This document shows positions 31,214 through 44,304 of a stretch of 64,000 bases of DNA, one piece after another (position 1 is the stretch's first letter; each line of letters starts with the position of its first letter). The DNA is taken from NCBI GenBank assembly GCA_907163375.1, contig CAJQUW010005768.1:1-64000 (forward strand). Direction: 5' to 3'. The translations under genes were made by a program, and so were the position numbers. Origin of the DNA: Prostheceraeus crozeri. Its lineage: Eukaryota; Platyhelminthes; Polycladida; Euryleptidae. The notes beneath the pieces are model-generated. The model was not told the DNA's origin. It ran no database searches and saw nothing but the letters and a program-made list of their open reading frames with translations.

Positions 31214-31347
31214 AAGCAATAATAGATGTAATACAAAATAAAACCGCTAGATTTTTGTGAGTAGCACAATTGAATTGCATCCTCATTTGAAAAATGGGAA
31301 CAGACCGGGATAGCTGCCATTTTGCCCAGTATTACCAAACATTAGCA

Positions 31348-31468
31348 CAGGGATCGCAATTCTTCCGAGAGAAAAAACGGAAAATCGTGAAAAATCAGGG
31401 TTTCAATGCATAAATTTGAAATATTTGCATTAGGCAAAAACGGAATAGACGGATAATTGCGATCGCTG
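31348..31468. mobile_element. hAT-like MITE inserted only in the left arm
   Basis: 121 bp with terminal inverted repeats cagggatcgcaatt / aattgcgatcgctg, flanked by an 8-bp duplication cattagca (31340-31347) and catcagca (31469-31476; one mismatch). The right arm has the unoccupied site catcagca (complement at 38618-38625). Confidence 0.85.
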
Positions 31469-31667
31469 CATCAGCAGTTCTAGTTCATAGTTCTCAACAT
31501 CGGCACAACTCTCTTTTTTAACATGCGGCCATACCCATGTACTTTCGTACTTTCGGGACAAAACTTTAAAGTCATGAAACAAATTTTGTGGTTAAAAGAA
31601 AATCTTGTCCAGCGCCGACTGGGGTCGATATAAGCAGTCGCTATGTGATGATTTACAAAAAGTCATT

Positions 31668-31860
31668 TTCTGGCATAGTGGTTAAGTGCTTGGCCTAGCG
31701 ATCTTTCGATCCAGAGGTCGAGCTCCGAAAGTGTCATTGGAAGTCGTCAGGGCATCTGGACTAAAACATCACAACGCTCCAGATTAAAGTCTTACTGTGT
31801 CAGCACCGTCCAACCCCAGTTAGGGAGAGTAGAAACGTTAAGCCATCATGTTCACATTCA
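31668..31860 (+). mobile_element. tRNA-derived SINE, left arm
   Basis: A-box tggcatagtggttaagtgc and B-box-like aggtcgagctcc have tRNA spacing and are followed by a body containing ccagttagggagagtagaaa and cgttaagcc. The mirror copy is at about 38234-38426. Confidence 0.6.
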
Positions 31861-32017
31861 TCATCATGGGTGATATTAAGACGTGTGTCGCTATCCGATG
31901 TGAGGTGTTCAAAGCGTGATCAGATAGGTAGTATAATTGAGCAATGTAAGAGTCATCCAGTCAGTTGATTATGATTGGATAGCAAGAGAACTTTGGTGGG
32001 CTCGAAATGAGTTTATT

Positions 32018-32060
32018 GTCGTGAGCTTCGGACATTGTTCTTCGTCAGGCGGAAACCAAA
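32018..32060 (-). mobile_element. PLE-terminus-like sequence, left arm
   Basis: On the minus strand: CTGACGA, then gaagctcacgacaataaact. CUGACGA plus the aataaa-containing tail resembles other PLE ends in this window, but helix II is not convincing, so ribozyme status is doubtful. The mirror copy is at about 38034-38076. Confidence 0.35.
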
Positions 32061-33789
32061 CTGATTAAAAATGTGCTAGTGGAATGTACGATTATTAAAG
32101 GGCATTATATGAGCATTTAAGTCGCGAGCACGGTGGTGACATCGGTAACTTTCAGGTCGGATTTATTGATAAGCTCACGAACACACGAGACCATTTAGTG
32201 AAGCAAAAGTAATCGCAGTCTTCAATCAATAGGAAACAGTCTGACTTCACACTTCGATCATCTCACGTTGGATAAGCCACAGCCTTCTCCACATCACTAA
32301 TGACACTTTACAAGCGTTCACATAAGGGCTGCAGACAACGTTACTATCGACCTCAGAAGGCGCTGGATGCAGATGGGCCGTCGAGAGCCTCTTTTGAACA
32401 ATATTATTATATTTATTTCATGACTGAAAACCTTCCCTAAGAAAAATTATCACAGCAATTGGTCAGCTATTGAAGTGGATATTTTCTTAACTCTTGTTAA
32501 CACTAAAAGGACGGAAAATTTTAACTACCTATAAGGACGCTGCGGTCAGTTTTGACAGCTTTCTCCATTTAATCAAAATTCTTGTGTCTGAAAGTTAAAT
32601 ATGTTATTCAAATTGCTCTTCTAAGAATGAAAGCATAAAAAGACACTTATGAAAAACAAGCTTTCTATTGACATCCATACAAAATCGACATTTACTGCGA
32701 CATGTAGTCTATACTTACCAGTTACCTATTATCAATGTGCCGGTACATGAATCTGAAATATCGACGCTCAATGCTCACACTTACTTTGCATGCAGTAATT
32801 ACTACTATCTCACCATTTCAATGAATTCCACAAGTTGGTCCACAAGATTTGCGACAGATGGCTTCTACGTTAGAATGCAACATATTCCCCTCTTTTTCAT
32901 TAGTCACCTGAAGGAAACATCTGTGGTGAGCGAAGAGTGACTTCATCGCGACTTGGCTTTTTTATCAAACACGGTGAAAAGTTTCGTCTGGCACATTTTA
33001 TGAGCAATTCATGAGTTGAGGAGACAGATGTCAATCACGTTAAAAAACACGGCGATCACTGGCCATCTCCGTATCAACATAGGTTTCCATTTTGCTATAA
33101 TAGTGTCTTGCTTTCGGGTGTGCTGAAATTATAATTGTTTAATACACTAAATATGCATGAAGAACATGAATGAGATGACATTCCAGTTTTTGACGCTAAA
33201 ATGATCCACATAAGATCATCGACATACCGATAGCCTTTAATTTCCATGATACATGCATGTATGTCTATTCACAATAAAATCTGTGAAGACGAAAAAGTTT
33301 TAGATCAATTTTAGCAATCAGCTTGGTAGCATAAAGAGCCCGCCTGGACATCTATCAAGATTCAACAAATGCATAGGGGCTGGAGAGATTCACTTTTCTC
33401 ACGATTTCGAATAGCGGGACTCAAATGCACGATTGATTGATAATCGCGAGATTGTAAATGTTTTATTGGATTTCATCTAATTCAGTGATAAGACATTTCC
33501 AGCTAGTCTAGTTTGCATTATCTTGAAATTTTATACAATTAATCAAAATGATTTTGATTGATGCTTGTAATTCTTGTAAATATACGGAATGCAGTATAAG
33601 GGTATATGCAATGATTACATGTAAAAGCGACTAGAGAATCTGCTACAAATAAATTATCAGGAATAATTAACTAATTAAAGAATTTGTATATTATAGATAA
33701 CTATTGCCAAGATTTCTAAAAAAAGTCTATATTATTTCTTACTTTTTCAGATATTGGTGGTATTTTTAACATGTGCAATGTATGTGGTG

Positions 33790-33945
33790 ACAATAAAAGT
33801 GTCACACTGAATCGGAAGTTATGTATTGAAACTATAAAAAAAAGTTATCTTACATTTATACTTATTCACTATACTGGTATAGTATACTCATTATGTTTAA
33901 TATTTTCAATACATAACTTCCAATTCAGTGCGATACTTTTATTAC
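33790..33945. mobile_element. Hairpin MITE, left arm
   Basis: About 156 bp that fold back almost completely: aagtgtcacactgaatcgga is complemented at the other end by tccaattcagtgcgatactt, around the small palindrome actatactggtatagt. Its mirror copy is 36149-36304. Confidence 0.7.
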
Positions 33946-34811
33946 AATTCGGAGCACATTTTTGAACGCACCCATTATGTACATGGTGATTGATATATCG
34001 AATATGTTTCAAAAACTAATACACCTATTGAAATCAGCATTTTAAGCAAAGAAATAAATACCAAAGAACGATATCCATGCTATGCATCTTATGCCTTGAC
34101 ATTTGACAGGACTTATTTATAGGCCTTTTTGGATGCGATAGCATATTAGGTAGAGTTTATATATTTATATATATATATATATTTTTTGATATCTCAGAAT
34201 TTATCAAAGCCCCAATGTGTACAGCTTCGATTTCATTAAATGAACATGAGTCGAGATGAAGCATCAGCTGTGGCAGGGCATTTGAACGGTCATATTCTTC
34301 CCCGTTCGTTCGATCTTCCGTTCATTAGCCTTTCAGACCCGTTCGTTCGTTAACCGCTCAAATGGGCTATCACCCCCCTTCCGTTCGTTGATGACATAAA
34401 ACACCCGTTCAATCGTTCTTTTTAAGTCAAACCAATTTTCAATTTTGATGTACCCAGCATAGTGCTGTTGTTTCTAGCTACATTGTTTTTTCAGAGAAAC
34501 GTGGAAGCTGGCAATACAGGATTTTCTCCCATCTGACATCGCGAGATTAATTCAAGCTGCACTATCGGAAAATTCGTTGTCGGTATTGCCCCGAAATGAC
34601 AATTGGAAACATAAGTTCACATCAAACGTCACACACACTTTTTGTATCAAACACAATCAAAGTACATGTAGAGAATATCAAAATCCATAGAGGAAGTTAA
34701 AATCCTTCTGTCGTGATGACTTGCTTGTAGCACGCTTTAGCAGCATCACGATGCACGAAGTTGCTAGGTGACGATGTGTCGATGTTCACCCATTTGACAC
34801 TTCACTTGCAC

Positions 34812-35316
34812 TACATGTTCATATAAAACGTTTTTTGTAAGTTATTGACATTTTAATTTTGCCATAAAATTCTGGACACCCTGTAATTCATCACTCGGTC
34901 AAAAACATTGAATGGTTTCAATTCAAAAGCTGTAATAAAGTAGGCCTACTTGCACTGTGAGTGTCAATATGACCTTTACTTTTTAAAAAGAGTATGTATT
35001 ATGTTACTCTTGCATCAAGTGAAATTACAAACTGCCCGCTACGGACATCTCGATTTTAGCGGGCAACGGGCATTCGCCTGCGGGTTCATGCACGGGCATG
35101 TCCAATAATGACTTAATCTGAGAATTCATATCCGGTCAGTGGATGTGCAGGTAGGAGTTCATGGCGACATACATGACTTGGTTGTAATGAATGTAGGCTA
35201 AGCTCAATGTTCAATTGAATGTAGTTACTATCGAATTTAGTCACATCATATTATTTATAGTCACCATTTCTGAAGGCTAGACCTAGTCCTATACTAGCTG
35301 GAAAGCTCCAAGCTTT
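34812..35316. other. Unique spacer of the palindrome
   Basis: 505 bp without ORF. It includes a GC-richer patch gcgggcaacgggcattcgcc around 35059 with several cgggcat repeats. No transposase or replication motif recognised. Confidence 0.7.
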
Positions 35317-36148
35317 GTGCAAGTGAAGTGTCAAATGGGTGAACATCGACACATCGTCACCTAGCAACTTCGTGCATCGTGATGCTGCTAAAGCGTGCTA
35401 CAAGCAAGTCATCACGACAGAAGGATTTTAACTTGCTCTATGGATTTTGATATTCTCTACATGTACTTTGATTGTGTTTGATACAAAAAGTGTGTGTGAC
35501 GTTTGATGTGAACTTATGTTTCCAATTGTCATTTCGGGGCAATACCGACAACGAATTTTCCGATAGTGCAGCTTGTATTAATTTCGCGATGTCAGATGGG
35601 AGAAAATCCTGTATTGCCAGCTTCCACGTTTCTCTGAAAAAACAATGTAGCTATAAACGACAGCACTATGCTGGGTACATCAAAATTGGAAATTGGTTTG
35701 ACTTAAAAAGAACGATTGAACGGGTGTTTTATGTCATCAACGAACGGAAGGGGGGTGATAGCCCATTTGATCGGTTAACGAACGAACGGGTCTGAAAGGC
35801 TAATGAACGGAAGATCGAACGAACGGGGAAGAATATGACCGTTCAAATGCCCTGCCACAGCTGATGCTTGATCTCGACTCATGTTCATTTAATGAAATCG
35901 AAGCTGTACACATTGGGGCTTTGATAAATTCTGAGATGCTACTCTACCTAATATGCTATCTCACCCAAAAAGGCCTATAAATAAGTCCTGTCAAATGTCA
36001 AGGCATAAGATGCATAGCATGGATATCGTTTTTGGTATTTACTTCTTTGCTTAAAATACTGATTTCAATAGGTGTATTTTTTTTTGAAACATATTCGATA
36101 TATCAATCACCATGTACATGATGGGTGCGTTCAAAAATGTGCTCCGAA

Positions 36149-36304
36149 TTGTAATAAAAGTATCGCACTGAATTGGAAGTTATGTATTGAAAATATTAAA
36201 CATAATGAGTATACTATACCAGTATAGTGAATAAGTATAAATGTAAGATAACTTTTTTTATAGTTTCAATACATAACTTCCGATTCAGTGTGACACTTTT
36301 ATTG
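36149..36304. mobile_element. Hairpin MITE, right arm
   Basis: Mirror image of the left-arm copy, with a few substitutions. Confidence 0.7.
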
Positions 36305-38233
36305 TCACCATATACATTGCACATGTTAAAAATACCACCAATATCTGAAAAAGTAAGAAATAATATAGACTTTTTTTAGAAATCTTGGCAATAGTTATCT
36401 ATAATATACAAATTCTTTAATTAGTTAATTATTCCTGATAATTTATTTGTAGCAGATTCTCTAGTCGCTTTTACATGTAATCATTGCATATACCCTTATA
36501 CTGCATTCCGTATATTTACAAGAATTACAAGCATCAATCAAAATCATTTTGATTAATTGTATAAAATTTCAAGATAATGCAAACTAGACTAGCTGGAAAT
36601 GTCTTATCACTGAATTAGATGAAATCCAATAAAACATTTACAATCTCGCGATTATCAATCAATCGTGCATTTGAGTCCCGCTATTCGAAATCGTGAGAAA
36701 AGTGAATCTCTCCAGCCCTATGCATTTGTTGAATCTTGATAGATGTCCAGGCGGGCTCTTTATGCTACCAAGCTGATTGCTAAAATTGATCTAAAACTTT
36801 TTCGTCTTCACAGATTTTATTGTGAATAGACATACATGCATGTATCATGGAAATTAAAGGCTATCGGTATGTCGATGATCTTATGTGGATCATTTTAGCG
36901 TCAAAAACTGGAATGTCATCTCATTCATGTTCTTCATGCATATTTAGTGTATTAAACAATTATAATTTCAGCACACCCGAAAGCAAGACACTATTATAGC
37001 AAAATGGAAACCTATGTTGATACGGAGATGGCCAGTGATCGCTGTGTTTTTCAACGTGATTGACATCTGTCTCCTCAACTCATGAATTGCTCATAAAATG
37101 TGCCAGACGAAACTTTTCACCGTGTTTGATAAAAAAGCCAAGTCGCGATGAAGTCACTCTTCGCTCACCACAGATGTTTCCTTCAGGTGACTAATGAAAA
37201 AGAGGGGAATATGTTGCATTCTAACGTAGAAGCCATCTGTCGCAAATCTTGTGGACCAACTTGTGGAATTCATTGAAATGGTGAGATAGTAGTAATTACT
37301 GCATGCAAAGTAAGTGTGAGCATTGAGCGTCGATATTTCAGATTCATGTACCGGCACATTGATAATAGGTAACTGGTAAGTATAGACTACATGTCGCAGT
37401 AAATGTCGATTTTGTATGGATGTCAATAGAAAGCTTGTTTTTCATAAGTGTCTTTTTATGCTTTCATTCTTAGAAGAGCAATTTGAATAACATATTTAAC
37501 TTTCAGACACAAGAATTTTGATTAAATGGAGAAAGCTGTCAAAACTGACCGCAGCGTCCTTATAGGTAGTTAAAATTTTCCGTCCTTTTAGTGTTAACAA
37601 GAGTTAAGAAAATATCCACTTCAATAGCTGACCAATTGCTGTGATAATTTTTCTTAGGGAAGGTTTTCAGTCATGAAATAAATATAATAATATTGTTCAA
37701 AAGAGGCTCTCGACGGCCCATCTGCATCCAGCGCCTTCTGAGGTCGATAGTAACGTTGTCTGCAGCCCTTATGTGAACGCTTGTAAAGTGTCATTAGTGA
37801 TGTGGAGAAGGCTGTGGCTTATCCAACGTGAGATGATCGAAGTGTGAAGTCAGACTGTTTCCTATTGATTGAAGACTGCGATTACTTTTGCTTCACTAAA
37901 TGGTCTCGTGTGTTCGTGAGCTTATCAATAAATCCGACCTGAAAGTTACCGATGTCACCACCGTGCTCGCGACTTAAATGCTCATATAATGCCCTTTAAT
38001 AATCGTACATTCCACTAGCACATTTTTAATCAGTTTGGTTTCCGCCTGACGAAGAACAATGTCCGAAGCTCACGACAATAAACTCATTTCGAGCCCACCA
38101 AAGTTCTCTTGCTATCCAATCATAATCAACTGACTGGATGACTCTTACATTGCTCAATTATACTACCTATCTGATCACACTTTGAACACCTCACATCGGA
38201 TAGCGACACACGTCTTAATATCACCCATGATGA

Positions 38234-38426
38234 TGAATGTGAACATGATGGCTTAACGTTTCTACTCTCCCTAACTGGGGTTGGACGGTGCTGACACAGT
38301 AAGACTTTAATCTGGAGCGTTGTGATGTTTTAGTCCAGATGCCCTGACGACTTCCAATGACACTTTCGGAGCTCGACCTCTGGATCGAAAGATCGCTAGG
38401 CCAAGCACTTAACCACTATGCCAGAA
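38234..38426 (-). mobile_element. tRNA-derived SINE, right arm
   Basis: Mirror image of the left-arm SINE, nearly identical. Confidence 0.6.
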
Positions 38427-38751
38427 AATGACTTTTTGTAAATCATCACATAGCGACTGCTTATATCGACCCCAGTCGGCGCTGGACAAGATTTTCTTTT
38501 AACCACAAAATTTGTTTCATGACTTTAAAGTTTTGTCCCGAAAGTACGAAAGTACATGGGTATGGCCGCATGTTAAAAAAGAGAGTTGTGCCGATGTTGA
38601 GAACTATGAACTAGAACTGCTGATGTCTCCTAATACTGGGTGAAATGGCAGCTATCCCTGTCTGTTCCCATTTTTCAAATGAGAATGCAATTCAATTGTG
38701 CTGTTTACAAAAATCTAGCGGGTTTATTTTGTGTTACATGTATTATTGCTT

Positions 38752-39730
38752 ATACTGTATTACATATCCGACAGTGTATATTGACGTCACAAGAGAATTT
38801 ACAATAAGAAGTCGGTCAACACAAATGTTCTCCAATTTTGAGTCCATTGCACAGTCGTTCCGGGAAACCGTCCACGGACGTCCGGTAAACTGAATTCTGT
38901 CGAGGTTTTTTCAGGCGACTTCTTTCCTAACTTATCTGCTTATTTCAGTACGGAATAAAGCTTTGCACCGGGATTCCGTTAGTATCTGGTCTCCATGAAT
39001 TATTCCATGCGTATATTATGCATTCTCAACATTTTCTGATTGTAATCGTTGTGCCCCCGCTGATTGCCGGTCATTCATAATGGAGTCACCTATTGGTGCA
39101 GTTTGATAAGATTGGCGTCTGGTCACTCCACGCAATTACACAATAATAGTCTGGTCACACTATTTTGCATTTCAATGCCTCGAACGACATTATATGAAAT
39201 TAATTGGCATGCTAACTAGAACTCATACAAAACATATTATTAATTATCTTTCATGTATGTTTGTTTTGCGCATTGCCTGATGATTACGAAGTTTCAACGA
39301 AGATATTGCCCTATTAACCTTCTTTGAAAACATTCAGTTATTTTGGACAAGGCTAATCAGGCACATCAACAAAATTGCTGTATTTTCTGCTATTCCTCAC
39401 CTATCGAAAATGGAATCTGGACGGACCCTGTATATGCTTTGCTGCCTATAAGTCTAAATTGAAAAATTGCTGTACATGTATCATACTTGGACTAGCTAAA
39501 GACTCAGTCGTTGATGCTTGCGGTGCAATTGTCTAGATAGATGAATTTTCGGCTATTCGCTGTTGTGGAGAATTCAATCAACTACCGGTATACTATGCCA
39601 TTCCATGCTATAGATGTGGAACACGACACGAACGTGAACATGTTCGTGTTCGTGGCGTGCTCTTGTTCTAATGATCATGTTCGATTTCAACTAAGAAATG
39701 TAGTGTTCGTGCTGTAGGTTTTCAAAGCTA
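38752..39730. other. No gene; short GTTCG-rich palindromic patch
   Basis: Nothing coding was recognised. Near 39625-39660 there is an inverted repeat acacgaacgtgaac / gttcgtgttcg. Confidence 0.4.
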
Positions 39731-41271
39731 CAGTGATCATGAAAAGTGGACCACCTAAATATTGTCTGACTTTAATGAAGTTTTGTCAATTACAGGAACA
39801 AATTCGACAGACTGATAAAATAAAAGTTGAAATAAAATTCTCTTTGTTGTTCAGTGGCTCTGTAGAGCCATATGGTCCTTAGTGGTAGGTTCACAGGTGG
39901 GCACTAATATTCCGCAGCCTCACCAGAAAGTTCAATCAATTATCTAATCCAAAATGACATGCTTTTGATCAGGCTATTGATCACTTCTTGATTTAAACTC
40001 TCCCTCTTTTTCCTTAACTTCAAGCCGAATTCAAGTTCATCTCCAAGAAGAATTAATCGACTCACACCGAGTCTCAGTAAATGTGCCTTTCATTTTTTTA
40101 CATATCCAGCGGAATTCATGTTATGCCTTTCGATATGGAGTTCAGTTCGGCCATTCATCCATATGCTATATAGAACAAATAAGCAATATTTTACCTCTGT
40201 GATTCAGGCAATGTCAAATGATCAGGAATTGCATCACTTGACTTCATTCAAACTCTCAAACGGCCATCGCGACCTCTGAGACAGACAGAAGCTTCAACAG
40301 TCGAAACAAATCGATTCCATTGAGAATGCCAGTGGCAAAGCTATATCGCTCACTTCAGCCTCGAGCTTTTTTGGTTGGCGGTCAATTCGATCCCTGATGG
40401 TCTCTTACGGCTTATGAAGTGCTCACTTTTCAGACGACGTGTCACCGATATGGCAGAAAGAAACCGTTACATACATGAACTCCTCAACAGGCCAAAAACC
40501 AAGTGGGATCGTTTCTTACCAAGCGAATAATCATCCGAGCTGTTCGAAAGCTTAATTTCTTTCCTTTCCGACCGGATCCAACTTTTCTAGGACGGGAGGA
40601 AAAATTAATTATCCACCCTTGACGTTGGTGTTTGGGAAAACTACTTTTCAACAAACCAGCCGTTCGGACTGTCCTTCTCACAAAAGAGTAGAAACTTTGC
40701 CGTTCAAAAATTCTTTCACAAGCTTGGACTCGGTCATCATGGCATAAGATGAATTCAGAACCGAATAGAAACTTTGTTTACAACTTATCTGTGTCATCCA
40801 ACAATTTGATTTGAGTGTACAGAGCAGATGTCTAGACACCATAGATATTGAAAGCGTGAAAATGACCTCGTTAGCGCAAGAAGATGTAAACAACTTTTCA
40901 ACAACATACAGAAACAGCAAATTATGCAATCAATTTAGAACATGATAACTTTCATAACAGTTTACCGATTTCGACGAGCAATACATCAGAAGAATGCTCA
41001 GAGAAAGCCCTTTCACCTCGTGTTTGATCCATTATCATGCACACATGCTTCCATATCGAAAATTTGAGATTTTTGAAAGTGGCGATTTTCACATCTTGAC
41101 CTCTGTCCACTGTAAACAATGACGGATGCAAATATATAATAGCTCATTGAAAAGCTGAGAACATAACCTCTGGATGGTGTATGGCCTGTCAGTGCAACAG
41201 GAAATTGAAAAGCAGGAGAATCAATTGAAGTTTGGCATAGTTTAGGTGGTCCGTTTTTATGATCAACTCTG
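39731..41271 (-). mobile_element. Tc1-like transposon, copy 2
   Basis: Termini cagtgatcatgaaaagtgga (left) and ttgatcataaaaacggacca (right, minus strand), flanked by TA on both sides (39729-39730 and 41272-41273). It is colinear with copy 1 at 10188-11854 and clearly diverged from it. Confidence 0.85.
39904..40740 (-). pseudogene. Tc1-family transposase, internally deleted
   Basis: Colinear with the copy-1 transposase, including the KVGSGRKGKKLSFRTARMII region near 40560, but about 170 bp shorter. The missing part, near 40080 where copy 1 has a segment that begins at agactccagaca, removes both the MDDN and the SPDINP catalytic regions. It could be moved only by a transposase supplied in trans. 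Confidence 0.8.
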
Positions 41272-43822
41272 TATTTTGTGCTTGTAAGATGCTGTTCTTG
41301 AATTCATTGACTGATTATGTGAAGTGGACGCTCTCACGAAGTATAGCGCTAAGAAAGACGTCTTTTTACATTTTTACAATTTTTTACATTACAAGTCACT
41401 TAGATGTTTATTTTCGTTGTAATGGAGCAGCTCATAGCATGGATGTCAGTTCTAGGCTTACTACTGACTTCAAAGAAATGTTTGATGTGATTTTTTTGGC
41501 AATGAATTATCTAAGTCTCTTAAAAGCACCAAGATGATATTCACACCATGAATATTTTACAAAGTTATCTACTGATTGAATAAAACTCATCCGATAAACT
41601 GGCAAGCAGATTCCAATTTTAATTACGATTAATTAAAACTATTAAACGCCACTACACATTAAAAAATGCTAGTGGATGATGACTGAATCAATACTGCAGA
41701 CTGGTTGAAGAAGTGTCTGTCTACATTAACCTGTTCTTAATAAAACCTGTTCCATAGGAAGTTCTTGAGCTTTATTTCAGCGAGGCAACTGTTTTTATCC
41801 GTATTTCGCTCGAGTCATTCAACACATATTTCAGAATATGCATTTTTTCATTCAGAATGCTAGCTAGTAGCACAGTAGAATTAATAGACCGCTTAATAAG
41901 ACATGCTACGCATTTTCTATATATATATATATATTCCCTGCAATGCGTGTATTGTGTAACACAGTACATGATATAACGCAGACAGAATACGAAGCGTCGT
42001 TCTTTTAATCCTTGATTGAAGACAAGGTACTGTCTTGGAAAATAAGATATAGTTGTGTCGCGCATAAATTGGTCTTGGAGATAATATACAAACACATGCA
42101 ACATGCTATTACAGTAGTACATACTATTAACCACTGAAAACAATATTCGATAACACATTTAAGTTTATCAAGCATATAGTAAATACGCACTGAGAAGGTT
42201 CGTAATTTTAGCCCCTGATTTTGTGTCCTCGCTTTTCTGTTACTGAAAATTTTGCATAACCCCACTAGAATTTGATTCAGGAATTTGAGCGTTAATGAAC
42301 AGCACGTCCGGTAGGTTGTGTGAGCATAAGATGTCCCTACAGTAGAAGAAATATGAAAACAGACTATTTTGTTTCCAACTCCTCTAATTTTTATTCGAAT
42401 AACAGATAAGGTTTTCAGAGATGGGTATCGGATTATGATAGGCCTGAACACCACAAGCATGGGCTAAACGGCCAGACCATTCCAAGTCATTAGAAAGGTC
42501 AGGAGATCGTGTTTCCATAAGTTCATAACATATAATGTCGACCGAAATGCGCAAGTGATTTAAATTTCCAAAGATGCGCAAAATTCAGCAGATGGATCGA
42601 CACTGTCCCACTGGCTTTTCCAATTTCTTGTGACTTTCGTATGTTCCTTTGCCACTTAGATCCGGAATCCTACCTATAATGTCCGGTATTTCGCTGCGTT
42701 GCAACTTAGTTTGTTTTACTATTTTTAATCTTCCAAATCAATTGAAGTCGCACTCATTTCCATGGATACCGCAGATAAAAGGTTGATGACATAAGTGTTA
42801 AAGCAAATTTATTCTATGGAAGAAGATAGTGAGAACTTATTATAAAAAACATGAATTTACGATGTATGTCACCATGAATGAACACTTCCATCTCTCTTCA
42901 ATATAGAATTAAGTATTACATTGTCTTGCAGATCTGACGTGGATGTCCAAGGATTAAGTGACTTACGAGGACTAGCCGATGATGTTGGAATCTACCACCG
43001 GCCTGGTAGACTGACACGCCCAAGGACAAATCGCTTCTGCGTTTCTTAGCCACCAGACAATCACTGTATGAAGCCCGCATTGCCGGTATTCTCAGGCAGC
43101 GTGGAGAGAACTTAACGCAAGGACATTACTACTTTTCATTCATCTGTAACAAAACTGGCTGATGAATAAGTTCACACAATACTGGTGAAGTCATTTGTGA
43201 GACCAAGTGGTAGAACATGAAGTCATTAAAGAAAAGCAGAAATCGTGTGATGAATCTTTTGATGTTGGTGAGTTAAACAAAGATATTCTTAACGCAATAC
43301 GGGTACTGTTAACATTGATCAAATCGACAAAAACCATCATGTAGTCGATCAAGCGACGGGAGATCATATTCATATGATAGCCAAAAAAATGTAGAGTACT
43401 TCGGCGTCCCGTGCCTTCAAAGATCGATAGAAACTAGTGGAAGCATTATGGTATAATACATGCAAATCATGTTGAAGGACATCAGCTGAATATTCATGCA
43501 TTCAACCTCATTTTCCATCTTTTGCCGCAATACTTTATTCTACAGCGATGACAAAAAACATGCGAGATAGAATATTTTTGGAAAAACCATGGATTTGCCA
43601 TTGTGAAGCGTGGCTGAGATTTAAGAAAATCATCAATGAAATTACATAACAAACAAACTGATGTACCCTATTGCATAGAATATATCCTGCGATATACGGT
43701 CTAAATGAACAAATGAAAAAACATAGCAAAAGAATTAGAGCAATAGCTGAGACAGATAAAGCAATCAGATGTACATGCTATGACATGAGGATATGATATA
43801 TTAGTACATATTATGTACCAGG
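41272..43822. other. No confident gene; weak coding-like patch at 42941-43140
   Basis: Long minus-strand frames at 41772-42460 (128 and 151 codons, overlapping) have skewed composition and no motifs and are not called. Around 42941-43140 the sequence is less AT-rich and one frame reads LSDLRGLADDVGIYH, another LLRFLATRQSLYEARIAGIL. It could be a transposon or host exon relic. Confidence 0.35.
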
Positions 43823-44082
43823 TTTTAAGGAAAAAGAAGACGAGGTCAATAAAAACATTTATTGGAAAGCTTTCGACAAAAGTATTTTTTTCAATCCAAA
43901 TATAAGAACAATCCTAAACCAAGCAAAAAGGAAAAAAGGATATATTAAGGAAATCCTTATAATAATATAATATATAAGGATTCCCTTCTTTCCTTTTTCT
44001 TGATTTAAGATTTTAAGACAAGACTTTTTCGAAAGCTTTCCAGTATATGTTTTTATTGACCTCGTCTTCTTTTTCCTTAAAA
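43823..44082. repeat. Foldback element, about 260 bp
   Basis: ttttaaggaaaaagaagacg at the left is complemented by cgtcttctttttccttaaaa at the right, and inner segments gaaagctttcga and tcgaaagctttcc, and aaatccttataa and aaggattcc, also pair. Almost the whole unit can form one hairpin, as in a MITE. Confidence 0.75.
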
Positions 44083-44304
44083 TAATTCAGGTCAATGGTC
44101 TATCTGCACATTGGTATTATCTACTACGGTTCAGTTAACATTAGTGTGGTTGTTAGTTTGATAGGAACAGTTAAAAATGTCTTTCATTCAAATATAACGT
44201 CCTCTCTGAGTCAGGAGCATCAAGTATTTCATTCCTGAAATTTTGGGAATCATTTGATGCCTCTCCTGGTAACACGTTTCTCAATACTTGTTTTCGAATA
44301 TTTG

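Larger units (their letters stand above)
31214..38751. repeat. Giant palindrome, 3.6-kb and 3.4-kb arms
   Basis: Left arm 31214-34811 and right arm 35317-38751 are reverse complements with few mismatches, around a 505-bp unique spacer. Paired positions sum to 70128 near the spacer, to 70094 through most of the arm and to 69965 at the outer end; the shifts are explained by a 34-bp AT-rich insertion in the left arm near 34155-34190 and by a 121-bp MITE plus 8-bp duplication in the left arm. Both arms contain the same SINE, PLE-tail-like sequence and hairpin MITE. An identical 90-codon frame lies at 32668-32940 (+) and 37154-37426 (-), but it has no recognised motif. No target duplication at the outer ends was seen. 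It may be an inverted segmental duplication or a very large foldback element. Confidence 0.95.

Noticed and set aside
32018-32060. Active hammerhead in the palindrome arm
   Set aside because: CTGACGA is present but no helix II pairing could be drawn, so it is listed only as a PLE-like terminus.
32668-32940. 90-codon frame present in both palindrome arms
   Set aside because: Its duplication is explained by the palindrome itself; there is no recognisable motif.
34274-35854. hAT element inside the palindrome with termini cagggcatttgaacgg
   Set aside because: The flanking 8 bp are reverse complements of one another (part of the palindrome) and not a direct duplication.
31214-38751. Palindrome as a simple assembly or library artefact
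   Set aside because: The arms differ by substitutions, a 34-bp AT insertion and a MITE with an empty counterpart site, which an artefact from one molecule would not show. Read-level confirmation is still lacking.
41772-42460. Two overlapping minus-strand frames of 128 and 151 codons
   Set aside because: No motif, Cys/Ile-rich composition and mutual overlap in different frames suggest chance open frames.
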